From: Salinivibrio sharmensis | Lineage (GTDB): Bacteria > Pseudomonadota > Gammaproteobacteria > Enterobacterales > Vibrionaceae | NCBI RefSeq assembly: GCF_001995985.1 | Contig: NZ_MUFC01000004.1 | Coordinates: forward strand, 202,117-266,116 | Direction: 5' to 3' | DNA length: 64,000 nt | In this document: positions 36,442-46,358 of the stretch, one piece after another | Layout of the letters: every line of letters starts with the position of its first letter | How positions within the stretch are numbered: the first letter of the stretch is position 1 | Position numbers and translations under genes: made by a program | The notes under the pieces: generated by a model | What the model saw: the letters and a program-made list of their open reading frames with translations, nothing else | The model's database searches: none | What the model was told of the DNA's origin: nothing

Positions 36442-37842
36442 CTAACAGGCCACGACGTTAATCGGGATCACATTGGTGGCGAGGCCACCTTGTGAGGTTT
36501 CTTTGTATTTGCTCATCATGTCGAGCCCTGTCTCGTGCATGGTTTTAATCACGCTATCGAGTGAGACATGGTGTTCACCGTCGCCACCCATTGCCAATCG
36601 GGTGGCGTTAATCGCTTTTACAGCGCCCATGGTGTTGCGCTCTATGCAGGGGACTTGCACCAGGCCATCAATCGGGTCACACGTAAGGCCTAGGTTATGC
36701 TCCATCCCGATTTCTGCCGCATTTTCAATTTGTTGATTGCTTGCACCCATGGCTGCTGCTAATCCTGCCGCCGCCATCGAGCACGCCACGCCAATTTCTC
36801 CCTGACAACCGACTTCTGCTGCCGAAATAGAGGCATTGGTCTTGTACAAAGAGCCGATAGCCGCGGAGGTGGCCATAAAGGTACGGATGCCATCTGGGTT
36901 ATTGGGCGATACAAACTTATCGTAATAAGCAAGCACGGCAGGGATCACGCCCGCGGCGCCATTGGTTGGGGCGGTGACCACTCGGCCACCGGCGGCATTC
37001 TCTTCATTGACCGCCATCGCAAAGAGGTTGACCCAATCATTGGTATCTGTCGGTAACCCATGGGCTTGTTTATCGTGAATCGCTTCGAACATGCCTTTAG
37101 CCCGGCGCTTGATGTTCAAACCCCCTGGCAGCACGCCGCCTTGTTTAATCCCGCGATCAATACACTCACGCATTACTTGCCAGATATGGTCGAGCGCTTG
37201 ATTGACCGTGTCGCGTGTGGCCTTGGTGTCGTGATATTGCGCGCGTGCCACCTCATTGGCGAACATCAGCTCGCTGATGGTCATGTTCGTTTTTGTACAT
37301 TGCTCAAGTAATTCCGCCGCGCTCTCAAATGGATACGGCGGAGTGAAATCAGTCGCCAGCGCATCCGTTTCACCTTCTTCCACCACAAAGCCACCGCCTA
37401 CCGAGAAATAGGTTTTGCGAACAAGGCACTTTCCTGCGTTGGTAAAGGCGCTTACCGTCATGCCATTGGGGTGCTCGGGCAGCACCTTCTCATAGTGAAA
37501 GGCAATATCTGCCTCCCAGTTAAATCGAATATAGTGGCGCCCCGCAAAAGGAAGCTCGCCACCATTTTTGACCATTTTGGTCATGGTATCGATTTCATCT
37601 GACTCGATGGTGGCAGGCATTTCGCCCATTAACCCCATCACACATGCCACGTCAGTTGCATGGCCTTTACCGGTTAACGCCAGCGAACCGTATAGGTCGA
37701 CTCTGACGTTGTCGATATCGGTCATGGACAGCGTTTGCGCCGCATATTGGGTAAAGCGTGCGCAGGCAACCATCGGGCCGACAGTGTGTGAGCTAGATGG
37801 CCCGACGCCTATCTTAAACAGGTCAAACATGCTGTGACTCAT
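36442..37842 (-). CDS. sdaA: L-serine ammonia-lyase (iron-sulfur type)
   Basis: The 466-residue enzyme deaminates L-serine to pyruvate and ammonia. Family marks are [16 protein letters not shown] at the N-terminus, [18 protein letters not shown] near 345 and [18 protein letters not shown] near 390; the Cys residues there bind the 4Fe-4S cluster. GGAGA precedes the ATG. It heads the minus-strand run sdaA-glyA-gcvH-gcvP, so the operon drains both serine and glycine. Confidence 0.95.
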   Translation of the reverse strand: MSHSMFDLFKIGVGPSSSHTVGPMVACARFTQYAAQTLSMTDIDNVRVDLYGSLALTGKGHATDVACVMGLMGEMPATIESDEIDTMTKMVKNGGELPFAGRHYIRFNWEADIAFHYEKVLPEHPNGMTVSAFTNAGKCLVRKTYFSVGGGFVVEEGETDALATDFTPPYPFESAAELLEQCTKTNMTISELMFANEVARAQYHDTKATRDTVNQALDHIWQVMRECIDRGIKQGGVLPGGLNIKRRAKGMFEAIHDKQAHGLPTDTNDWVNLFAMAVNEENAAGGRVVTAPTNGAAGVIPAVLAYYDKFVSPNNPDGIRTFMATSAAIGSLYKTNASISAAEVGCQGEIGVACSMAAAGLAAAMGASNQQIENAAEIGMEHNLGLTCDPIDGLVQVPCIERNTMGAVKAINATRLAMGGDGEHHVSLDSVIKTMHETGLDMMSKYKETSQGGLATNVIPINVVAC

Positions 37843-38084
37843 GGCCTGTCTCCTAAATCAGTAAGGTACGTTGTTGTCATTATTTATGTTGTCCTGACAT
37901 CGGCGATGTCGACATTGCTTCACGTTGCACTCAACAGATCCGCGATGATTCTACGCTTACTGTTGATTTAAACATTTTGTTAACGTACCTAAGCGTTCAC
38001 TTTTCCGCAAAATAAATTTCCAATAAGAAACGTATGTTGTGATCATGGAGACAAAACCTTGCTCTGTTGGCCACGTACCAAGCA

Positions 38085-38100
38085 AAGCAAACGTTTGCCT
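38085..38100. promoter_or_regulatory. PurR-like operator
   Basis: AAGCAAACGTTTGCCT contains a perfect 12-base palindrome (GCAAACGTTTGC) and matches the PurR consensus ACGCAAACGTTTGCGT at 14 of 16 positions. PurR controls glyA and gcv in E. coli, so this location fits. A different LacI-family repressor could also bind. Confidence 0.6.
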
Positions 38101-38186
38101 TTTTATCTTAAACTAGGGTAAATTGCAAATAGGCAGCATTAACAACACGAAGCCTTTGTCAGCGGCTAGCACTGTTATTGTGCCAT

Positions 38187-38198
38187 GTAAACGTTTAA
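38187..38198. promoter_or_regulatory. Second weaker LacI/PurR-like box
   Basis: GTAAACGTTTAA contains the palindrome TAAACGTTTA. It is about 100 bases from the first box, a spacing that could allow looping, but the match to PurR is poor. Confidence 0.3.
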
Positions 38199-38386
38199 AT
38201 CATTGTTTTTAGTAGTGTTTAATGTTCAATGCTGCCACGTTGACTACGTATCGAATGTCGTGCTTCTTTGCCAATTCGCTTGCGAGGTCACGTTTATGGT
38301 ATCGCTATTTTCCGATAGGAAACTTTTTTGTTAAAAGTGTTAAAGCGTTAAACACAGTGGGACAAACCGATAGAGGCGAAAAGCTG

Positions 38387-39028
38387 GTGACAACAGACCA
38401 ATCAACACAGGATGTGTACCCGTCGATGCAGGTTGAACGATCGCTGCGCGAGGGGGAAGCGAGTGAGCCTATTGCGCCGTTGCGTTTGGGCCCGCGCTTA
38501 AAAGCGGTGAGGGTCGGGTTAGGGCTGACACTTGAAGAGGCCAGCCAGCGCACAGGCTTGGCGCGTTCAACCTTGTCCAAAATTGAGAATGAGCAGATAT
38601 CTCCCACCTTTCAAGCCATGCAAAAACTTGCGCACGGATTGGACATTGATATCCCGCAGTTGTTTGCCCCGCCCAAAAAACGGCAAGCTACGGGACGGCG
38701 AGATGTGACGTTTGCCGGTCAGGGTAAAGCGCATCCCACTGGCACGTACGAGCATGAATTGTTGGCAACACAGCTAAGCAATAAAAAAATGATGCCGTTT
38801 AAGTCGCGGGTCAGGGCACGTGCTTTTGAGGATTATAGCGACTGGATTCGACACGACGGTGAAGAGTTTTTATTGGTGTTGGAAGGCAGCATCCAATTTT
38901 TTTCTGAGTTTTATGAAGCGATCACGCTCAATGAGGGTGACAGCGTATATTACGACGCCACCATGGGACACATGCTAGCTTCCGTCAGTGATGACGATGC
39001 ACTGATCTTATGGGTAACGGCGTCTTAA
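38387..39028 (+). CDS. XRE-family regulator with C-terminal cupin
   Basis: The 213-residue form has a helix-turn-helix (about 33-85: LKAVRVGLGLTLEEASQRTG, then LARSTLSKIENEQISP) and a cupin domain (about 140-210, with VLEGSIQFF and a DSVYYDATMGHML segment). Such regulators sense small ligands, here perhaps glycine or serine. It lies 64 bases before gcvT and faces the sdaA run, so it probably controls both. The frame opens at 38222, but no signal or ribosome site supports that start; the GTG at 38387 has AGAGG about ten bases before it. The start remains uncertain. Confidence 0.8.
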   Translation: MTTDQSTQDVYPSMQVERSLREGEASEPIAPLRLGPRLKAVRVGLGLTLEEASQRTGLARSTLSKIENEQISPTFQAMQKLAHGLDIDIPQLFAPPKKRQATGRRDVTFAGQGKAHPTGTYEHELLATQLSNKKMMPFKSRVRARAFEDYSDWIRHDGEEFLLVLEGSIQFFSEFYEAITLNEGDSVYYDATMGHMLASVSDDDALILWVTAS

Positions 39029-39092
39029 CCAACCACATAAACGCATTGCTTAACGTGGGCAAGATGCCCGCTGGCACAATATGGAGAGAATA

Positions 39093-40208
39093 ATGGCAGA
39101 GTTACTCACGACCCCGTTACACAGCCTGCACCTTGATATGGGCGCAAAAATGGTCCCTTTTGCTGGCTATGACATGCCGGTCCAGTATCCGCTGGGTGTG
39201 CGCAAAGAGCACCTTCATTGCCGTGAGCATGCCGGGTTGTTTGATGTTTCTCATATGGGGCAAATCCGCCTTCACGGCGCGGATGCGGCCAAAGCATTAG
39301 AAGCGCTCGTCCCAGTCGATGTGTTGGATCTCCCTCAAGGTAAACAACGTTATGCCGTATTCACCAATGAGCAGGGCGGCATTTTGGATGACTTGATGAT
39401 TGCCAACCTCGGCGATTACCTTTTTCTGGTGGTCAACGCGGCATGTAAAGCACAAGACATTCAGCACCTGCGCGATAACTTGAAAGGGAATGTCTCCGTC
39501 GAGGTGCTTGAGGATCGCGCCTTATTGGCACTTCAAGGCCCGAAGGCGGCGCAAGTGCTGGCGATATTCAACTCGAAGGTTAATGACATGGTGTTCATGG
39601 ACATTCAACCTGTTGAGATTAATGGCATTGAGTGTGTAGTGAGTCGTTCAGGTTATACCGGCGAAGATGGGTTTGAAGTGTCTGTCCCGGCCGAACATGC
39701 AGAGTCACTCGCCAAAGCCATGTTAGCTCACGATGAGGTGGAATGGATTGGGCTCGGCGCGCGTGACTCACTACGCCTTGAGTGCGGCCTTTGCCTGTAT
39801 GGGCACGATCTGGATACCACCACGACGCCGGTTGAAGCAACCTTGATTTGGGCCATTAGTAAAGTGCGCCGTGCGGATGGTGAGCGTGCGGGTGGCTTCC
39901 CCGGTGAGGGGAAAATACTCGATCAAATCGCTACCAAAGCGGTGAGCCGCAAGCGGATTGGCCTTGTGGGCCAAAGCAAAGCCCCTGTGCGTGAAGGCAG
40001 CAAGCTGTTTGATGCAGACGATAATGAAATCGGCGTGGTCACCAGCGGCACCTTTGGCCCCACCAAAGGCATGCCCGTGGCAATGGGTTACCTCCCTCCT
40101 GCGTTCATTGCCCCCGGCACCGAGGTATACGCGGAAGTACGTGGCAAAAAACTGCCCATGACAGTCGAAAAAATGCCCTTTGTACCGCAGCGGTATTATC
40201 GCGGTTAA
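39093..40208 (+). CDS. gcvT: Aminomethyltransferase, T-protein
   Basis: The 371-residue enzyme releases ammonia from the GcvH-bound aminomethyl group and makes 5,10-methylene-tetrahydrofolate. Family marks are FDVSHMGQIRLHG (near 50), SRSGYTGEDGFEVSV (near 190) and LGARDSLRLECGLCLYGHD (near 220). GGAGAGA precedes the ATG at 39093; the ATG at 39081 overlaps that site and is rejected. It is separated from gcvH/gcvP and transcribed in the other direction behind the cupin regulator, the arrangement seen on Vibrio chromosome II. Confidence 0.95.
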   Translation: MAELLTTPLHSLHLDMGAKMVPFAGYDMPVQYPLGVRKEHLHCREHAGLFDVSHMGQIRLHGADAAKALEALVPVDVLDLPQGKQRYAVFTNEQGGILDDLMIANLGDYLFLVVNAACKAQDIQHLRDNLKGNVSVEVLEDRALLALQGPKAAQVLAIFNSKVNDMVFMDIQPVEINGIECVVSRSGYTGEDGFEVSVPAEHAESLAKAMLAHDEVEWIGLGARDSLRLECGLCLYGHDLDTTTTPVEATLIWAISKVRRADGERAGGFPGEGKILDQIATKAVSRKRIGLVGQSKAPVREGSKLFDADDNEIGVVTSGTFGPTKGMPVAMGYLPPAFIAPGTEVYAEVRGKKLPMTVEKMPFVPQRYYRG

Positions 40209-40407
40209 ATGATTGTTACTCATATAGATGGCACACATCACTTATTGATTATGGTGAATAGGGGTTCGATGTGCCATCTTCATTTTTAATGACATTATAC
40301 CGCGACTGTTTCGATTCGTTTCTAACTCACATAACTCAAATGGCTAAATTGCTGGCTGAATATGCCTATGTTAGCGTCTATAAAAGCGTAGGACTTGGGT
40401 ATGGGTT

Positions 40408-43137
40408 GTGGATAACGATAAGCCTTATTTTTCCTATTGGGGAAAAGCCAGTGCTGATTTAGGAGGCGGAGATGCTTATCACCAGCTGGCCTATCACTGT
40501 TTGGACGTAGCGGCCGTTAGCTATCGCCTCCTTCATAAAGAGCGGCCGCTCACGAAAGCCATCGCGGAATTTCTCGAACTCTCTCCAGAACAGCTACGAA
40601 CCCTATGGTGTTTCATGATGTCGCTTCATGACTTAGGCAAGTATGCGTCCGCATTTCAGGAACTGAACCTCAGTGTTTCCGCTGCCCTATTAAACCCTCG
40701 AAGTAAAAAAGAATATGACGGGCGAGAATACCGACATGACAGGCTAGGGTATTATTTCTGGCAGCAGCATGAGACTGAGATAGTTCAAGCTATTTGTGGT
40801 CAATCGCTCGGTTCAATGGATGATGAAATAGCCATCTATGAAGCAGTTGACGTGCTGGCGCAATGTGTATTGGGACATCACGGTCAGCCAATCAATCGGC
40901 AAATGCCGCCATGGATTAAGTCTTTTACAGAAGTGCGTAACCATGATGCGGTGATAGCATTTATTGCCGATGTGAGTGAACTGTTTCAGCCGCAAATTAA
41001 TATTGAGATATTGTCGTCTGCTGATTGGCGAACGCGACTTGAACAAGTGAGCTGGCAACTAGCAGGGCTGGCCGTACTGGCGGACTGGATGGGTTCAGAT
41101 ACTCACTTTTTTCCCTACGTCTCTCAGCCTCAACCGCTTGAACAGTATTGGCATTGTGCGCTGGCGTGTGCCGAACAAGCATTAAGCCATACCGACTTAT
41201 CTCGCACACCGACAGTGACACCTTTTGGTGCCTTTTCCGATATCTTCCCCTTTTCCCCAACACCTTTGCAGGCTTGGGCGGCGTCGGTAGAAATCAACGA
41301 CCAACCTCAGCTGTTTATCTTAGAAGATATGACAGGGGCAGGGAAGACTGAAGCCGCGCTCACACTCACACATCGACTCATGGCCGCAGGCGCGGCCGAT
41401 GGTTTTTATTTTGGCTTGCCGACCATGGCGACATCCAATGCCATGTTTGATCGAGTCGCCGATCACTATACGCAAATGGTGAAACTTGGTGAGGGAGAAC
41501 AAGCCAGTATTACGCTGGCACACGGTGCCCGTGATATGAATGACCGATTTCGAGAAATGGTGCACACCACAGGTACGGTAGATAGCAACTATCACCAGCG
41601 TGATGCAACCGTGACGGCACAATGTAATGCTTGGCTTGCGGATTCGCGCAAAAAAGCGTTGTTGGCACCTGTTGGCGTGGGCACCATTGATCAAGCGTTG
41701 CTCGCTGTTCTGCCTCGTCGGCACCAATCTTTGCGCTTGCTGGGGTTAAACCGAAAGATCCTGATTTTTGATGAAATCCACGCAGCGGATGAATATATGC
41801 TCGCCTTGTTGGAAAGCTTATTATCATTGCATCTGCATCAGGGCGGCTCGGTTATATTGTTAACGGCTACCTTATCTCAGCAACAACGGCAACGCTTATG
41901 TCAAGTTTGGCAGCAAGCCGCCGGTTTAGCCCCTGTGATGCCGAGTCAGGATCACTTCCCTTTAGCTACCCAAGTGGCGATTGATAAAGCCCCAGCGCTG
42001 AAAGAAACCGCTATTGCTCGGCAAGCTAAACAAAAACGTGCGGTCGCAGTAGATATGCTCACTCAGTTTGATGACTGTTTAGCAACGGTGTTGACGGCGG
42101 TTGCTAAAGGGCAATGCGTGGTTTGGATAAGAAATACCGTGGATGATGCACGTGAAGCGTATGAAACGTTAATGAGTCGGCTTGATCATCCGGAACGGTG
42201 CCATTTATTTCATAGCCGATTTATCTTAGCCGATCGAAAAAATATTGAGAAAACCGTTCTCGACAATTTTGGAAAAAGCAGTTCGCAATCAGAGCGTCAA
42301 GGTCGTGTATTAGTTGCGACTCAAGTTTTTCAAGAGAGCTTAGATGCTGACGCTGATGTGATGATATCCGATATTTGTCCGATTGATGACTTGATCCAAC
42401 GCGCGGGACGTTTGCACCGTCATAAAAGAAACAAACAAGGTGTCTATATTGCGCAAGGTGACGACGAACGCGACCCTCCCGTTCTCTATATTCATGCCCC
42501 CTCTTGGGAAGACAAGCCGAAAGCCGACTGGCTAAGTCGTCACTTTCAACCCACGCAATTTGTTTATCGCTCACCTGGACGACTTTGGTTGGGGCTTAGA
42601 AAACTACGCCAATTAGGCGAAATCTGCATGCCAACGCATGCACGTGAATTGGTTGAAGCCGTTTACAGTGATGAATCACTAGCACAAATTCCAACCGCGC
42701 TCCAACCTATGGAAGAAGAGTATTTGGGGAAAACATACAGTATTGGCGCGAGAGCACAGTCGCAATGTATTGATTGGCAATATGGTTATTGTGATCGCAG
42801 TGCAGACTATTGGTTTGATGATGAAACAGATATTAGTACCCGCTATAACGACATAGAAACCGTGGACGTTTTGCTGGTTAACGAACAAGAAGGTGAACTA
42901 GTGCCAATAGCAAAAGACAATCGATTTGCAGTGGCGCTGAGTACGGTCAAGCTGTCAAAAAGAAAGTACGCTGAACAACTTGCGCCTTTGCCCGAGCGGC
43001 TTGAGCCTACATTGACAAAGTTGATCGAGCAACACCCTCATGTGAAATATATGAAAATTTGGTTGCCCGAAAACGATTCTCGCTTTGCTTATAGCGAGGA
43101 AAAAGGATTTTACGAGCGGCCACAGGAGGCGACATGA
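40408..43137 (+). CDS. cas3: CRISPR-associated nuclease/helicase Cas3 (type I-E)
   Basis: The 909-residue effector has an N-terminal HD nuclease (His30, then His74-Asp75 in MSLHDLGKYASAF, and GHHGQP near 156) and an SF2 helicase with Walker A MTGAGKT (308-314), DEIH (455-458) and a motif VI region QRAGRLHRH. It is recruited by Cascade to unwind and degrade target DNA. The start is GTG at 40408, with no strong ribosome site; length fits E. coli Cas3 (888). Its end overlaps cas8e by four bases (ATGA). The 199-base gap from gcvT should hold the cas promoter. Confidence 0.95.
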   Translation: MDNDKPYFSYWGKASADLGGGDAYHQLAYHCLDVAAVSYRLLHKERPLTKAIAEFLELSPEQLRTLWCFMMSLHDLGKYASAFQELNLSVSAALLNPRSKKEYDGREYRHDRLGYYFWQQHETEIVQAICGQSLGSMDDEIAIYEAVDVLAQCVLGHHGQPINRQMPPWIKSFTEVRNHDAVIAFIADVSELFQPQINIEILSSADWRTRLEQVSWQLAGLAVLADWMGSDTHFFPYVSQPQPLEQYWHCALACAEQALSHTDLSRTPTVTPFGAFSDIFPFSPTPLQAWAASVEINDQPQLFILEDMTGAGKTEAALTLTHRLMAAGAADGFYFGLPTMATSNAMFDRVADHYTQMVKLGEGEQASITLAHGARDMNDRFREMVHTTGTVDSNYHQRDATVTAQCNAWLADSRKKALLAPVGVGTIDQALLAVLPRRHQSLRLLGLNRKILIFDEIHAADEYMLALLESLLSLHLHQGGSVILLTATLSQQQRQRLCQVWQQAAGLAPVMPSQDHFPLATQVAIDKAPALKETAIARQAKQKRAVAVDMLTQFDDCLATVLTAVAKGQCVVWIRNTVDDAREAYETLMSRLDHPERCHLFHSRFILADRKNIEKTVLDNFGKSSSQSERQGRVLVATQVFQESLDADADVMISDICPIDDLIQRAGRLHRHKRNKQGVYIAQGDDERDPPVLYIHAPSWEDKPKADWLSRHFQPTQFVYRSPGRLWLGLRKLRQLGEICMPTHARELVEAVYSDESLAQIPTALQPMEEEYLGKTYSIGARAQSQCIDWQYGYCDRSADYWFDDETDISTRYNDIETVDVLLVNEQEGELVPIAKDNRFAVALSTVKLSKRKYAEQLAPLPERLEPTLTKLIEQHPHVKYMKIWLPENDSRFAYSEEKGFYERPQEAT

Positions 43138-44738
43138 ATTTAATTCAAGACCCATGGTTGGATTATATCCATCGTAATGGCGACATTAAGAAACGGCCGA
43201 TCACTGCGATATGTGATCCCGACGTCGTAGATTTTTCACTACCAAGGGCCGATTTTTATGGCGCAGCGTATCAGTTTGCTATTGGCTTATTACAAACCGC
43301 GTTTGCGCCAAAAGATTTGTCACAATGGCACCATTACTTTAAAACGCCACCGGCCGATGTTGTTTTGGAAGAAGCTTTTAATCAGGTCAGTCACGCCTTT
43401 AATGTGGTTGGAGAAGGTCCCTTATTTATGCAGGATTTTGACTCCCTCGAGGATGCGCCATCGACCACGGTCTCAGGGCTATTGATAGAAGCGCCTGGCG
43501 CAAACGGCATAAAGAACAATACCGATCATTTTATCAAGCGGGGTATTGGCCAAGTGTTGTCTCTCGAAATGGCAGCGTTGGCTTTGTTTACTTTTCAAAT
43601 TAATACCGTTCCAAATCGTGGGTGTAAAAATGGGCGTGCCGGATTAAGGGGAGTTGGTCCTCTAACAACCTTGATTATGCCTACTAATACCAAGTCTACT
43701 CTTTGGCATAAGCTCTGGCTTAATATTATTAATCGGAAAGACTTTAAATATAATGAACCATGTTTTAGCGATGCTTCTGTTTTTCCTTGGTTAGGAAAAA
43801 CGAAAGTAAGTGATAAGCCAGGTTCTGAAATATACCCATCCACCCTTCACCCCTTACACATGTATTGGGCAATGCCATATCGAATAAGACTATCTTGTGA
43901 AAATAGAGTTGCATGCTGTGATATCTCGGGAGAAAAATCATACTCAGTATCATCGTGTAAATTTAAAGGGTATGGGAATAGTTATAAGGGAAATTGGATT
44001 CATCCTCTAACGCCTTATCGAGTTAAGAAGGAAAGTGGTGAGAATAAATATTTACCATTTGGCGGGCATTGCAACGAATTTTACCATAAAAACTGGACGT
44101 CATTATTTCTTAATCACGATTCTTATGGTCTGAAGTGCGCACAAGTAGTTGATAGGTTCTACTCATTACGTTTAAATAGTCAAGATGGTGTTGATCCACA
44201 TATCCCAAGATTATGGATGTTTGGCTATGATATAAATAATAGTGCTCGTGTCGACGGCTGGTACTCTTCCACTTTTCCCATTTTTTATTTGGATTTAAAT
44301 AAGAAAAATGAAATAGTACTAGAAGTTAACACACTGCAAGATTTATCGGTAAAAAGTCTTAATCAGCTACGCGACCAAATTAAAAATGCGTGGTTTGATC
44401 GTCCAAAGGATGCGAAAGGCGATACATCTTTTATCGATCTCGCGTTCTGGCAGAAGACGGAGTCTGGTTTTTTTACTGCCGTGTCGCAGTTGATTGAAAA
44501 TATAGAGCAAGAAGACGAGAGCTTAACCCCGGAACAAGCAAAAAAATGGCTCAACACATTACGCGCTGTATGTTTCGACTTATTTGATGGTTATGCCATG
44601 ACTGAGCTGGGTAATGCGAGGAATATGGCGAGACGGATTAAAGCGAGACAGACTCTGAGCTGGTGGCTATTTAACAGTAAAGATATAAAAGCATTTATTC
44701 GTGAACACGATATTGCGATTGATAAGGAGATCGCCTAA
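43134..44738 (+). CDS. cas8e: Cascade large subunit Cas8e (Cse1/CasA)
   Basis: The 534-residue protein begins LIQDPWLDYIHRNGDIKKR, the Cse1 start, and ends with a four-helix-like region (FDGYAMTELGNARNMARRIK). The family recognises the PAM and recruits Cas3. Residues about 175-420 (43.66-44.40 kb) are far richer in A+T, Asn, Lys and Tyr than the ends, as if the core came from another source. It overlaps cas3 by four bases and shares the A of its TAA stop with the ATG of cse2. Confidence 0.93.
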   Translation: MNLIQDPWLDYIHRNGDIKKRPITAICDPDVVDFSLPRADFYGAAYQFAIGLLQTAFAPKDLSQWHHYFKTPPADVVLEEAFNQVSHAFNVVGEGPLFMQDFDSLEDAPSTTVSGLLIEAPGANGIKNNTDHFIKRGIGQVLSLEMAALALFTFQINTVPNRGCKNGRAGLRGVGPLTTLIMPTNTKSTLWHKLWLNIINRKDFKYNEPCFSDASVFPWLGKTKVSDKPGSEIYPSTLHPLHMYWAMPYRIRLSCENRVACCDISGEKSYSVSSCKFKGYGNSYKGNWIHPLTPYRVKKESGENKYLPFGGHCNEFYHKNWTSLFLNHDSYGLKCAQVVDRFYSLRLNSQDGVDPHIPRLWMFGYDINNSARVDGWYSSTFPIFYLDLNKKNEIVLEVNTLQDLSVKSLNQLRDQIKNAWFDRPKDAKGDTSFIDLAFWQKTESGFFTAVSQLIENIEQEDESLTPEQAKKWLNTLRAVCFDLFDGYAMTELGNARNMARRIKARQTLSWWLFNSKDIKAFIREHDIAIDKEIA

Positions 44739-45295
44739 TGGATAGTACACTACAACATAGTGTTTTACGCTGGTGGCAAAGTATGTACTTATCACCGAAT
44801 GAATTATACAAAAAAGGTATCACGCCAGCCCCAAACGCACAAAAAGCACAGCTAAAACGTTGTCGAGATCTTGACGCCGTTATGCTGACGCCAGGGTTTC
44901 GTGCCTTATGGCAAAGCTTGCCTGCGCCTATAACGGAGCATGCCACATCAAATGACATGGAATGCTGGGCAGCTATTGCTGGTGCGCTAGTACATGTGAA
45001 GCATGATAGCGCACACAATCTGGCGACGGCGGCGGGGAGCAAAGCACAGAGTGATAAATCGAGAGTGAGTGAGCTGCGCTTTGCACAACTACAAGATACC
45101 AAGACACCGGATGAATTTCTGCGCCGTTTAAGGAGGATCCTGCATCAGCTTGATCACAGTGTTTTGGTTTCATCTTTGGCGAAAGATATCTATCAATGGT
45201 TTGGGGAACACAGCCAATTTTATCCTCGCCAAGCAGATAAACGCATCACTGTTCAATGGGCAATGGACTATTACCGCGCAGCGGGAACTAAATAG
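44738..45295 (+). CDS. cse2: Cascade small subunit Cse2 (CasB)
   Basis: The 185-residue protein has the Cse2 pattern VLRWWQSMYL near the start and the central REC-like basic LKRCRDLDAVMLTPGF. It forms the dimer that stabilises the non-target strand in Cascade. TAATG overlap with cas8e shows translational coupling. It ends 16 bases before cas7. Confidence 0.9.
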   Translation: MDSTLQHSVLRWWQSMYLSPNELYKKGITPAPNAQKAQLKRCRDLDAVMLTPGFRALWQSLPAPITEHATSNDMECWAAIAGALVHVKHDSAHNLATAAGSKAQSDKSRVSELRFAQLQDTKTPDEFLRRLRRILHQLDHSVLVSSLAKDIYQWFGEHSQFYPRQADKRITVQWAMDYYRAAGTK

Positions 45296-45311
45296 AAAAA
45301 AGGAAAAGAGA

Positions 45312-46346
45312 ATGAGCCAATTTATTCAACTACACCTACTGACTTCGTATGCGCCTTCTAATCTGAACCGTGACGATTTAGGTCGGCCCAAAACCGCAAA
45401 AATGGGCGGATTTGAGCGCTTGCGTGTGAGCTCGCAAAGTTTAAAACGTCATTGGCGGACATCGGAAGTTTTTGAAACGGCGTTGGCAGGTAAAATTGGG
45501 GTTCGGACCAAACGTTTCGGCCGACAGTTATACAGTGAGCTTGTCGAACAAGGTGTTACCGAAAAATCCGCCAAAGTATGGGCGGCAGAGATAGCGGGTG
45601 TTTTTGGTAACATTGAAAAAGATCAATTAGACACTAAGCAAATTGTTCATATTAGCCCAGAAGAGCAAGATGCTGCACGCTCTTTGGTTGCGGTATTAGC
45701 AGAAGAAAATCGTGCGCCCAAAAAAGAAGAACTGGATCTATTAAAAGCGGGTCATGCAGCAGCCGACATCGCCTTATTTGGCCGTATGTTAACCGCTTCT
45801 AAGGAGTCTAACGTAGAAGCGGCCTGCCAAGTTGCGCATGCATTGAGTGTTCATAGCGTGGTTGTGGAAGATGATTATTTCACTGCTGTGGATGATTTGA
45901 ACAACAAAGAGGAAGATGCGGGCTCCGCTCACCTTGGCGAAGCGGGTTTTGCGGCCGCTTTATTCTATTCCTATATCTGCATCAACAAAACGCAGTTGAT
46001 TGACAACTTGCAGGGCGATGAGGCACTTGCCGATAGCGCGATCAAAGCCCTGACGGAAGCGGCGGTTAAAGTAGCACCTTCAGGAAAACAAAATAGCTTT
46101 GCTTCACGTGCTTACGCGAGTTTTGTTTTAGCCGAGAAAGGCGAACACCAGCCAAGACAATTATCGGTAGCGTTTCTTAAACCCATTAACGATCCCGATC
46201 AAGGTCAAGCGGCCGTAGCGGCGCTCAACGATCAAGTGCAAAAATTCGATCAAGTGTATGGTGAGTGTGCAGATAGCCGCTATGCATTAAATGTATTTGA
46301 GGGTAGCGGCTCGTTTGATGAACTACTCAACTTCGTTACAGAATAA
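45312..46346 (+). CDS. cas7: Cascade backbone Cas7e (CasC)
   Basis: The 344-residue protein starts MSQFIQLHLLTSYAPSNLNR, then DDLGRPKTAKMGGFERLRVS and SLKRHWRTSEVF, all standard for Cas7e. Six copies coat the crRNA. An open frame reaches 162 bases upstream inside cse2 but AAAAGGAAAAG marks the ATG at 45312. E. coli CasC has 363 residues, so this is slightly shorter. Confidence 0.94.
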   Translation: MSQFIQLHLLTSYAPSNLNRDDLGRPKTAKMGGFERLRVSSQSLKRHWRTSEVFETALAGKIGVRTKRFGRQLYSELVEQGVTEKSAKVWAAEIAGVFGNIEKDQLDTKQIVHISPEEQDAARSLVAVLAEENRAPKKEELDLLKAGHAAADIALFGRMLTASKESNVEAACQVAHALSVHSVVVEDDYFTAVDDLNNKEEDAGSAHLGEAGFAAALFYSYICINKTQLIDNLQGDEALADSAIKALTEAAVKVAPSGKQNSFASRAYASFVLAEKGEHQPRQLSVAFLKPINDPDQGQAAVAALNDQVQKFDQVYGECADSRYALNVFEGSGSFDELLNFVTE

Positions 46347-46358
46347 GTGGGAGGCAAG

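Larger units (their letters stand above)
37843..38386. other. Divergent control region between sdaA and the XRE-cupin regulator
   Basis: About 540 bases without a supported gene, although the regulator frame is open from 38222. It holds a strong PurR-like palindrome (38085-38100), a second similar box (38187-38198) and AT-rich promoter stretches. I looked on both strands for the glycine-riboswitch consensus and did not see it. Confidence 0.5.

Noticed and set aside
37843..39092. Glycine riboswitch before sdaA or gcvT
   Set aside because: I looked for the conserved GGAGAGA and CCGAAGG-type segments on both strands and did not find them in a proper arrangement.
45150..45311. Longer N-terminus for cas7 overlapping cse2
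   Set aside because: The extra residues do not look like Cas7 and AAAAGGAAAAG marks the ATG at 45312.
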